Positions 1 through 5,717 of a DNA stretch of 5,791 nucleotides are shown piece after piece. Position 1 is the first letter of the stretch. Every line of letters starts with the position of its first letter. The notes below the pieces were generated by a model that was not told the origin of the DNA, did not search any database, and saw only the letters and a program-made list of their open reading frames with translations. The translations under genes and the position numbers were made by a program. Source of the stretch: Candidatus Heimdallarchaeota archaeon (GTDB lineage: Archaea > Asgardarchaeota > Heimdallarchaeia > JABLTI01); the NCBI GenBank assembly GCA_030671945.1, contig DAOVHJ010000177.1, positions 1-5,791 of the forward strand, given 5' to 3'.

Positions 1-471
1 GATAAAGTAACTAAAAAAAGAGTTATTCTTAGAAATTCTTCCCGAACATTCCGTCCTTCGGAAATTTTTCCCTTAGAATGTTTAAGAGTTAGAACCACAA
101 GTGGGAGACATGTGGGTACATGTCTTGGATTGTCGTTATCTGATCACCCAGTTATATTAGTGAGTGAAAAACTCTCTCGAGAAATTGTAGTTCTATTTTC
201 AAATGCAACTGTTGAAAAAGAGATAATGTCTGATATTTCTCATTCAGTTATGGGAACGATAGGAGTTGATCTCAAAGATTCATTATGTTCACACAACATT
301 TTGAAAACATTAATTGTAGGTAGAAAAGTGCAGTCACTTGCTGATTATGGCAAACTCCTCTCAAGAATGAATGTGACTGGTTTTGATCTCTCAACTATTC
401 AAGTTGTAGAAAAAGGAACTATTTTTACTAAAACTCATGATGTTCCAGCTCAAAATATGTTCTTGGATTAA
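1..471 (+). CDS. Unrecognised protein, 3' part only (5' end outside window)
   Basis: Frame 1 is open from the first base to a TAA at 469-471, giving 156 residues with no stop, so the gene most likely starts upstream of the window. A GTG at 112 with a GGGAG four bases before it (103-107) could be an internal or alternative start giving 119 residues. I prefer the longer reading because 37 stop-free codons precede that GTG in AT-rich DNA. I do not recognise the family. The visible part looks like a soluble alpha/beta domain: strand-like stretches (HPVILVSEKL, EIVVLFSN, LKTLIVGRKV) alternate with helix-like ones (VEKEIMSDISHSVMG, LADYGKLLSRM). There is no membrane span, signal peptide or metal-binding cysteine cluster. 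It ends in MFLD and is convergent with the profilin gene 73 bases away. Coding is fairly sure; function is unknown. Confidence 0.72.
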   Translation, partial: DKVTKKRVILRNSSRTFRPSEIFPLECLRVRTTSGRHVGTCLGLSLSDHPVILVSEKLSREIVVLFSNATVEKEIMSDISHSVMGTIGVDLKDSLCSHNILKTLIVGRKVQSLADYGKLLSRMNVTGFDLSTIQVVEKGTIFTKTHDVPAQNMFLD

Positions 472-513
472 CCTAACGACTAATTCTGTTTAATAAGAGA
501 AATGAGGTTTTAA

Positions 514-531
514 GATTCTTATGTGAGAATC
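514..531. terminator. Small inverted repeat between convergent genes
   Basis: GATTCT (514-519) and AGAATC (526-531) are perfect 6-base arms around a 6-base loop; an extra T-G wobble pair could close the loop to 4 bases. It lies between the stop codons of two converging genes, where a two-way termination signal is expected. The stem is short and AT-rich and no long T-run follows on either strand, so this is a weak assignment. Confidence 0.3.
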
Positions 532-544
532 ATTTCAAGTAATA

Positions 545-907
545 TTATCCTGGTTTAACTGTACCAGCTAATTTAGCTATGTCAACGTATACCATTCGCA
601 CAGGATTCGCTGGAGAACACCAAGCCATGATAAATCCTTGCCAGAAAGGAGTTTTGGCGATTACTATATGACCTTGCTGCTGAACATTGGTACAAACCAA
701 ACGACTATTTGTTGCATCAATAGTAGAATATTTCACTCCTTGAACTATTATCCAGGGAGCTTTTTTAGTCCACGCTTCAATTATTGTTACCCCATCAACT
801 TGCCAGTTCTGTGTTGTCCAATAGATCTTTCCATCTGCTCCAACTAAAGCTAGCGCTCCAACAACCCCATTTTTCTGTAACCGTGCAGCTTCTGTTTCAA
901 ATGACAT
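545..907 (-). CDS. Asgard-type profilin (actin monomer-binding protein)
   Basis: Profilins bind actin monomers and control filament growth; Asgard archaea encode profilins shown to work on eukaryotic actin. The 120-residue length fits the compact single-domain fold. Visible profilin-like layout: an N-terminal helix (about 1-12), a strand-hairpin GALALVGADGKIYW (17-30) matching the family's 'VG-DG-IWA' region, a helix around 40-49, then GVKYSTIDATNSRLVCTN (57-74), resembling the 'G-KY' strand pair, and GHIVIAKT (79-86), equivalent to the 'I-I-KT' strand. A strand (GFIMAWCSP) and the final helix (VDIAKLAGTV) follow. There is no N-terminal extension of the kind reported for a Heimdallarchaeal profilin. 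ATG at 907 is preceded by AAGGAG nine bases upstream. A roadblock/LC7 protein was considered, but the strand order and the G-KY segment fit profilin better. The identification is by eye, not by search. Confidence 0.82.
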   Translation of the reverse strand: MSFETEAARLQKNGVVGALALVGADGKIYWTTQNWQVDGVTIIEAWTKKAPWIIVQGVKYSTIDATNSRLVCTNVQQQGHIVIAKTPFWQGFIMAWCSPANPVRMVYVDIAKLAGTVKPG

Positions 908-916
908 CGTTTTTTT

Positions 917-922
917 CTCCTT
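917..922 (-). promoter_or_regulatory. Ribosome binding site of profilin
   Basis: On the minus strand AAGGAG sits nine bases before the ATG at 907, separated by an A-rich spacer. It matches the anti-Shine-Dalgarno end of archaeal 16S rRNA and fixes the profilin start. Confidence 0.7.
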
Positions 923-951
923 CTTATTTGTTAAATTGTGTTCGAATAAAG

Positions 952-959
952 TTATTATA
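952..959 (-). promoter_or_regulatory. TATA-like box of profilin
   Basis: The minus strand reads TATAATAA here, about 45 bases before the profilin ATG. A start site about 25 bases downstream would give a leader of roughly 20 bases containing the AAGGAG site, a normal archaeal arrangement. A second AT-rich candidate, CTTATTAAAG, lies at 963-972. The choice rests on spacing alone. Confidence 0.4.
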
Positions 960-1035
960 CAACTTTAATAAGTGCTACGGTTGACGTAAAAAGCTTTTTT
1001 TTGTGGCAATTTATTAAAAATGATAGAAAATCGAG

Positions 1036-1082
1036 GAAATACAAAAAGAAAATATTTGCGAAGAATCAAGTAAATTCTTCGC
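1036..1082 (-). terminator. Hairpin plus T-rich tail ending the protease transcript
   Basis: GCGAAGAAT (1058-1066) and ATTCTTCGC (1074-1082) form a perfect 9-bp stem with a 7-base loop, 18 bases past the TAG of the protease gene. On the minus strand the stem is followed at once by a T-rich stretch (AAATATTTTCTTTTTGTATT). This is the layout of an intrinsic terminator. Archaeal termination depends mainly on U-rich tracts, so the tail may matter more than the stem. Confidence 0.6.
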
Positions 1083-1100
1083 TTCTGAGTTTTAGTGAAA

Positions 1101-4046
1101 CTATTTTCGTCTGAATTTTTGTACGAGAACATATCCAGCTAAACCAAACCCAGTGATTAATGCAACAACTATTGGTGCAATACCACCAGTTGGGGTAGGT
1201 GTTGTGAATTCGGTCATATAATAGTCGAAATCATCTATTCCTGTTTCACCGCACTCTGGATAGAATTCATAGATTCCACCAATGGTCATAGTGTAGTTTG
1301 CTTCCCACAAATCTGGAGAAATTTCTGCCCAAACCAAAGGTTCTTGGATTCCATCTGGATCTTCAACGTATCCACCGAATGTTTCAACTCCAGATATATA
1401 GTCATAGCGTAAGGATACTTTTTGATTTGAAACTGAAATATTATTTCTTTCCATTCTAGAGTGAGCTGTTGCCCATCTAACGAGGTTTCGGCCAAATTGG
1501 TCGTTCTGTGTTCCACCAAAATTGTAAGTGTTTTTATATCCAGCAGTATCCAAGCAGAAGTTTGTGGTTAAGACAATAACTCTTCCACCACTATCGTGTT
1601 GGTAGGTAGCTACTGTACCATGTTCTGATCCAGCTGTCAATTCAGTTACTTGGACAGCATCACCTGTTACGGTAACGGTAGTTCCCCAATGATCGATATT
1701 TTCTACTCCAGCAGTAAGTGGATGGGAGTCTTTAGCTCCAACCAATATAGTTGAAACACCTGTCCAGTTAGTATCTGCGACATGAATTCCATATTGGTCA
1801 GTCCAATCGTTAATTGCATAAACATTAGTTCCAGTTAGTATTGTTCCATAACCTTCAATATCTGTTTCAGAATGTCCAAGGAAACAAAGGAAAACTGTAC
1901 CACCAGTTGCAACGTAATTAGTTAAAGCTGTTTTTTCACTTGTTGTCCATTCGTTGTAAGTGTTAACTACGCTATAGTCATCGATATAGGCGTTTGGAAA
2001 GTCATACTCAAAGGGATCTGGTAACCAGACAGCATCATAATTGTCAATTAAACCAGAATCAAGATCAGCTAGTTGTTCGCTTATAACCCAACCATTATCT
2101 AGTATATCCTCAGAGAAATACATGTATTGACCATACATATGATCTATGCTATAATCAGTCGTCTTGTAGTTCAGAAGCATGCTATGACCATTGCTTGCTG
2201 CAACATCAAGAACAATGTCTACAGTATCAAGAATAACTGACTTATACTTGAGGGTCAAGGTACCAGTATATGGACCAATTACTGCATCGGTTGGAACATC
2301 ATATGTTACTTTAACAATACTTGTCCATCGACCTGGTATTGAACCAATTGTAACAAAAGGTGCAACATCGCCAGTTACTTCTAATGTTACATTAGTTTTG
2401 TATGGAGTAACACATGTCAGGTATTGTTCAGTTACTTCTCCTTGATGCATGGTTGACCACCAGTGTAATGGTTGTTGAACTGGATTACAAGCACCAACCA
2501 TTTTATATGAATCTTGAAGAACTGCGTTTTTAATATATGTCCATGCAGCTCCAACATTGATTACTCCTCTAGCTTGGATTAATAAATTAGTACCAAAAAC
2601 AGGATTTGCAGTATTCATTAATGCTGCTTTTATTAAGCCAGGATTTATAGCAAAACCATTTGTTTTGCATGCATCGATAAGTAATGCTGCTGCTCCAGCA
2701 ACATGAGGTGAAGCCATTGAGGTTCCACTCAATGAAACGTAACCTGTACCAATATTGTCTAAAGATGAAATTTGATAACCAGGTGCTAAAACATCAGGTT
2801 TCATATGATTATCAGCAGTGAGTCCACGAGAACTATAGTACATCATGCTTGGAGGACCACTAGTTGCATCAACACCACCAACAAGAATTGTTGCATCATG
2901 AGCAGGAGAACCTACTGTATACCAACCTTGATCACCTTCATTTCCAGCTGAAATGGCACAAGTCACTTTTTTATTTCTGACTGCGTTTCCAAAAGCGATT
3001 TCAAGAGGATCCCAACCTACACCATCACCACCACCAAAGCTTAAGTTTATTACTTCAACTAGTTTGGTATTCGCTAACCAATTTAACCCAGCTATGATTG
3101 AAGGTAATGGAGCTGGTGAACCTATTTTCGCGTGATAAATGCTACACTCTTTGGCAATACCAACACGTGTTCCTGCAGCATCTCCGGCACCAACAATTCC
3201 AGAAGTATGTGTACCGTGACCATTTGGATCTGTTGTTGTAGGATCATCATAATCATAACCATAAGCTATTGATACAAAGCTTTCAGCATCAATAATTCTT
3301 CCTTCAAAACCAGGATGAACATCATTAACGCCAGTATCAATAACACCAACTTTTATTCCTGCACCATCGTAACCCGAACTCCACATAGATGTAGCATTAA
3401 TAGCATTTGCAGAAATTGTTGAATCTGAGACCAATGCTATGTCTGATTCGTCCACTACGTCAGGATATAATTTGAGATCAGTTGTGTCAGCTATTGCTGT
3501 ATAAGTTCCTAATCTAGCAATATCATTTTCAATTCCAGAATAATGACGAACTAATGCACAACCAACACCCCAGAAAATTTCCGCTTCTTCATATTGCTCC
3601 AAAGCAGATAAGTCGGAAAAGTCTTCACCCTCTATAGCAACCACAATATATCGTGTTTCAGTTGTGGTAACTAAAGATACTCCAGGTAGATTAGCAATCA
3701 AATCAAGTCTGTCTTTATTTGCTGAGATTACTACTCTCCTTCCTAGATCCCAAGTTTCTTCAGAATGTGTGACTCCTAGTTGATCTAAACGAGCTCGGTC
3801 ACTTAAAGAAATCATTTGATCATAGAGTAAAACAGCATCTAAATACAAGCTGCCACTCCTTTTAATGTCCCTCAGAAGTTTGTCATCGATTTTATCACCA
3901 TTCAAATCGAAAGTCGTTTTCTTGTAAACGGTTGTTTCTGTTACAGCGCCATTAGATAATTCTGCATTTGCTAAAACAAATGGCATTGAAGCTGAGAAAA
4001 TAAATAGTGATAATAGACAAATCGAGAGGATTTTTCCATGTTTCAT
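1101..4046 (-). CDS. Secreted, membrane-anchored subtilisin-like serine protease (S8) with GATase1-like domain
   Basis: A 981-residue S8-family endopeptidase acting on the outer face of the membrane. Residues 1-28 form a signal peptide (lysines 2 and 5, hydrophobic 6-24, likely cut after ANA at 26-28). A DxNGDxxDD loop at 47-55 resembles a calcium-binding site. Residues about 63-135 look like an I9-type propeptide ending in LPGVSLVTTTE. The catalytic domain spans about 225-500, with all key residues present: Asp237 (VIDTG), His277 (GHGTH), oxyanion Asn369 (SAGNEG) and Ser443 (GTSMASP). A beta-rich stretch (550-617) follows, then a class I glutamine-amidotransferase-like domain (about 620-865) and an Ig-like region (866-945). 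A TPTPTGG linker, one membrane span (956-975) and a basic KFRRK tail close the protein. Sequons occur at N217, N334, N552, N760, N869 and N917. The ATG at 4046 is chosen because it heads the signal peptide; its ribosome site (GAGTGGAAG) is weak. Protease activity is highly likely; the substrate is unknown. Confidence 0.95.
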   Translation of the reverse strand: MKHGKILSICLLSLFIFSASMPFVLANAELSNGAVTETTVYKKTTFDLNGDKIDDKLLRDIKRSGSLYLDAVLLYDQMISLSDRARLDQLGVTHSEETWDLGRRVVISANKDRLDLIANLPGVSLVTTTETRYIVVAIEGEDFSDLSALEQYEEAEIFWGVGCALVRHYSGIENDIARLGTYTAIADTTDLKLYPDVVDESDIALVSDSTISANAINATSMWSSGYDGAGIKVGVIDTGVNDVHPGFEGRIIDAESFVSIAYGYDYDDPTTTDPNGHGTHTSGIVGAGDAAGTRVGIAKECSIYHAKIGSPAPLPSIIAGLNWLANTKLVEVINLSFGGGDGVGWDPLEIAFGNAVRNKKVTCAISAGNEGDQGWYTVGSPAHDATILVGGVDATSGPPSMMYYSSRGLTADNHMKPDVLAPGYQISSLDNIGTGYVSLSGTSMASPHVAGAAALLIDACKTNGFAINPGLIKAALMNTANPVFGTNLLIQARGVINVGAAWTYIKNAVLQDSYKMVGACNPVQQPLHWWSTMHQGEVTEQYLTCVTPYKTNVTLEVTGDVAPFVTIGSIPGRWTSIVKVTYDVPTDAVIGPYTGTLTLKYKSVILDTVDIVLDVAASNGHSMLLNYKTTDYSIDHMYGQYMYFSEDILDNGWVISEQLADLDSGLIDNYDAVWLPDPFEYDFPNAYIDDYSVVNTYNEWTTSEKTALTNYVATGGTVFLCFLGHSETDIEGYGTILTGTNVYAINDWTDQYGIHVADTNWTGVSTILVGAKDSHPLTAGVENIDHWGTTVTVTGDAVQVTELTAGSEHGTVATYQHDSGGRVIVLTTNFCLDTAGYKNTYNFGGTQNDQFGRNLVRWATAHSRMERNNISVSNQKVSLRYDYISGVETFGGYVEDPDGIQEPLVWAEISPDLWEANYTMTIGGIYEFYPECGETGIDDFDYYMTEFTTPTPTGGIAPIVVALITGFGLAGYVLVQKFRRK

Positions 4047-4103
4047 AATCTTCCACTCAGTATTAATTTAGTAGCTAAACAATAAGATGTTAGGTTTTAA
4101 TGT

Positions 4104-4113
4104 AAAAATATTT
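4104..4113 (-). promoter_or_regulatory. Possible TATA box of the protease gene
   Basis: The minus strand reads AAATATTTTT about 58 bases before the protease ATG. A start site about 25 bases further on would leave a leader of roughly 35 bases. The whole region is AT-rich, so other boxes are possible. Confidence 0.28.
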
Positions 4114-4198
4114 CTGATACACTCTTATTATCAATCCAGTTAAAAAAGATTCTTTGATTTTGTATGCATTGTAATTTTCGAAATTCGTAGCTTTTTTC

Positions 4199-4219
4199 TG
4201 ATTTTCAATACCAAAATCA
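4199..4219. repeat. AT-rich inverted repeat upstream of the protease gene
   Basis: TGATTTT (4199-4205) and AAAATCA (4213-4219) are perfect 7-base arms around a 7-base spacer, about 150 bases before the protease start. It could be a regulator site or a minor hairpin. In AT-rich spacer DNA such repeats also occur by chance. Confidence 0.25.
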
Positions 4220-4248
4220 AACAATCTAAAAATTTTGAACATTGAATT

Positions 4249-4307
4249 AAGGAAAAGAAGAAATAGGAAAGGAAAAATGAAAAGAAGAATAGTAAGAATT
4301 ATTCTTA
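4249..4307 (-). terminator. Pyrimidine-rich 3' end of the zinc-finger membrane protein gene
   Basis: On the minus strand the TAA stop (4305-4307) lies inside a near-perfect small palindrome (TAAGAAT at 4293-4299, ATTCTTA at 4301-4307). A run of about 43 bases (4249-4291) follows in which all but three are T or C, including CTTCTTTTC and ATTTTTCC. U-rich tracts just after stop codons are the main archaeal termination signal (aCPSF1/FttA-dependent), so this probably ends the transcript. It also argues against co-transcription with the protease 258 bases further on. Confidence 0.5.
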
Positions 4308-5570
4308 ATCTTCTTCGGATTCATCTACTATTTTCTTGTATTCCTTAGGTTTACGAATACTAGCTAATAATCGTGGTTCTCGATGACCTTCCCTCTCTAA
4401 AGTAGACAAACACTCAGAACAAACATTAACTGAAATATCTCTGAAAACATAAGTTGATAATTGCTCTTCTGAGAAAGAAATACCGCATTCTGCACAAATT
4501 TTCACTTTACTCGGATCACCTAAATCATCCTTAGTTCCTGCAACACCATCAGGTCCTTTGAGTTGCTTTTGGGTTTGAGCAGCCATTGCTTTAGCTGCTT
4601 CAAAAGTGCTTTTGGGAACTTTTGGTAACTGATAATTATCAATGATATCTGATATTGCTTTCCAATCACTTTTACGTTTTGTTCTTGTCAAGAAATCTTC
4701 TAATTCAGCATCAATCATTTTTAGTTCTGTTAAAAATGCACGGTCGCGAATAACCTGAGGATTTTCTTGTTGGGGTTGTTGTTGTTGTTGCTGTTGTTGC
4801 ATTCCTGGAACAGAGTAAACAGGAGGACGATTAACTGCTTTGAAATCAATGGTATTTAAACGAATAAGTATCTTATCAATCAATTCATGATACAATTTCT
4901 CGTTATCAGTTCGTTTAAGAATTTCAATGTAAGGTTCAATTGCTTGATAGACATGATGATTGAAAATATTATCCTCAAAAACATCGATTCCGAATTCCAT
5001 GATACCATCGAGAAGTTCCTTTTCAGTCATGTTGAAATTTTCGCAAAGATAATCAACCCAGTCAGCGGGTAAATCATAAGGCAAGTTAATGAGAATAGAA
5101 ACTATTTGATCAAACAATGCATCTTTATATTGAGAGATATCTTCGATTTTTTTCATGACTCGTAAAGCTTGATTGAAATACATTTTATTTCCTGTAACTG
5201 AATAACGATGAAGACTCACAAAGACTCTGGTTTCTGGTTTGAGACCCCACAAAGAACTACGTTGAATTATTTGAGCGCCAACAGTGTTGAGAGCAAATGC
5301 TCCTAATAAACCTAAAAGACCATAAGTGAAACCGCTTTGCAAGTCTCCAGGGAATACAACTAAAAAGGCAAGCGCTAGCCAAACCATACCAAGACTACAC
5401 ATACCTATTCTGAAATAACTATAAAATCGAAAGGATTTCTTTTGACGACTACAAGCAATACAAAGACCGTCAGCAAAATCAGCTTCTGTATGACAAGTTT
5501 TGCATAAGGGAGCTCGGCAATTCACACAGGCTCCATCAGCTTCAATTTCTGGATCGTAACAACACTTCAA
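4305..5570 (-). CDS. Membrane protein with B-box-like zinc finger, glutamine tract and C-terminal zinc ribbon
   Basis: I do not recognise this 421-residue protein as a named family. In order: a cysteine-rich N-terminal module (C3, C4, C15, C18, C23, C26, H27, C37, C40) in the layout of prokaryotic B-box-like fingers (C..HP..A..C..C..LC..C), with Asp6 where His is usual; a basic stretch (SRQKKSFRFYSYFR); and two membrane spans (about 53-73 and 80-102) forming a hairpin. Positive charge on both sides places both ends in the cytoplasm. A helical, TPR-like region follows (about 113-245), then a glutamine tract (Q258-265, P, QQ), a charged helical part (273-335), a DGVAGTKDD loop (341-349) and a zinc ribbon (C359, C362, C384, C387). 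The tail is acidic (DESEED). The start is TTG at 5570: an in-frame TAA sits directly before it, GAGGG lies seven bases upstream, and the first internal ATG (residue 57) would remove the zinc finger. The paired zinc modules suggest protein or nucleic-acid binding at the membrane. Confidence 0.85.
   Translation of the reverse strand: MKCCYDPEIEADGACVNCRAPLCKTCHTEADFADGLCIACSRQKKSFRFYSYFRIGMCSLGMVWLALAFLVVFPGDLQSGFTYGLLGLLGAFALNTVGAQIIQRSSLWGLKPETRVFVSLHRYSVTGNKMYFNQALRVMKKIEDISQYKDALFDQIVSILINLPYDLPADWVDYLCENFNMTEKELLDGIMEFGIDVFEDNIFNHHVYQAIEPYIEILKRTDNEKLYHELIDKILIRLNTIDFKAVNRPPVYSVPGMQQQQQQQQPQQENPQVIRDRAFLTELKMIDAELEDFLTRTKRKSDWKAISDIIDNYQLPKVPKSTFEAAKAMAAQTQKQLKGPDGVAGTKDDLGDPSKVKICAECGISFSEEQLSTYVFRDISVNVCSECLSTLEREGHREPRLLASIRKPKEYKKIVDESEED
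4767..4799 (-). repeat. CAA trinucleotide repeat coding for a glutamine tract
   Basis: Read on the minus strand, 4776-4799 is eight glutamine codons (seven CAA, one CAG), followed by CCC and two more CAA. It lies between the helical region and the charged C-terminal part of the membrane protein, so it probably encodes a flexible linker. Near-pure trinucleotide repeats can change length by slippage. Confidence 0.85.
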
Positions 5571-5577
5571 TTAATGT

Positions 5578-5585
5578 CCCTCTTT
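5578..5585 (-). promoter_or_regulatory. Ribosome binding site deciding a TTG start
   Basis: The minus strand reads AAAGAGGG here, seven bases before the TTG at 5570. No ATG is available before the zinc finger and a stop codon immediately precedes the TTG, so this site is the main support for that start. Confidence 0.6.
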
Positions 5586-5631
5586 GAACCATTAGTAAGG
5601 CAAATCAATGTAGGAATTCTAAACTTAACCC

Positions 5632-5643
5632 TTTTAAAATATT
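5632..5643. promoter_or_regulatory. Candidate shared TATA region for the divergent genes
   Basis: TTTTAAAATATT contains the palindrome TTTTAAAA and reads as a TATA-like box on both strands. On the minus strand a start about 25 bases away falls near 5607, leaving a leader of about 37 bases before the TTG at 5570. On the plus strand it falls near 5668, about 50 bases before the ATG at 5718. Both spacings are usual for archaea. Overlapping but separate boxes are also possible. Confidence 0.4.
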
Positions 5644-5660
5644 ATCTCAATGTAGAGATA
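5643..5660. promoter_or_regulatory. Inverted repeat beside the divergent promoter, possible operator
   Basis: TATCTC (5643-5648) and GAGATA (5655-5660) are perfect 6-base arms around a 6-base spacer (AATGTA). The 18-base site touches the TATA-like region, between it and the expected plus-strand start site. A dimeric regulator bound here could act on both genes. This is inferred from symmetry and position only. Confidence 0.35.
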
Positions 5661-5707
5661 GGAAAAATAAAATGAAAGATAAGAGAAAGTATAGTAAGAA
5701 AAACAGT

Positions 5708-5713
5708 AGGTGA
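5708..5713 (+). promoter_or_regulatory. Ribosome binding site of the zinc-ribbon gene
   Basis: AGGTGA matches the archaeal Shine-Dalgarno consensus exactly and lies four bases before the ATG at 5718. It fixes that start. Confidence 0.7.
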
Positions 5714-5717
5714 CGAA

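Noticed and set aside
545..907. Roadblock/LC7 domain as an alternative to profilin
   Set aside because: Asgard genomes carry many roadblock proteins of similar size, but the GADGKIYW hairpin, the G-VKY strand and the GHIVIAKT strand in this order fit profilin better.
638..984. Two overlapping open frames on the plus strand opposite profilin and its promoter
   Set aside because: Their translations are low in charged residues, they cover the profilin gene antisense, and they lack ribosome sites.
988..999. Palindrome AAAAAGCTTTTT upstream of the profilin promoter
   Set aside because: It is a simple A/T palindrome in AT-rich spacer DNA with no second copy or clear position relative to the promoter, so chance is a sufficient explanation.
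1286..1519. Open frame of 77 codons on the minus strand in another phase
   Set aside because: It overlaps the C-terminal domains of the protease in the same direction, with no start signal or family features.
2191..2445. Open frame of 84 codons on the plus strand
   Set aside because: It lies fully inside the well-supported protease gene on the opposite strand, has no ribosome site and shows no recognisable protein features.
2953..3135. Open frame of 60 codons on the plus strand
   Set aside because: It is antisense to the conserved catalytic domain of the protease; the open reading follows from the codon use of the true gene.
4047..4304. Possible small gene or RNA gene in the 258-base spacer
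   Set aside because: No open frame with a ribosome site and no tRNA-like or other stable fold is visible; the spacer is explained by the 3' end of one gene and the promoter of the next.
4887..5072. Open frame of 61 codons on the plus strand
   Set aside because: It is antisense to the helical region of the B-box-like membrane protein and has no independent support.
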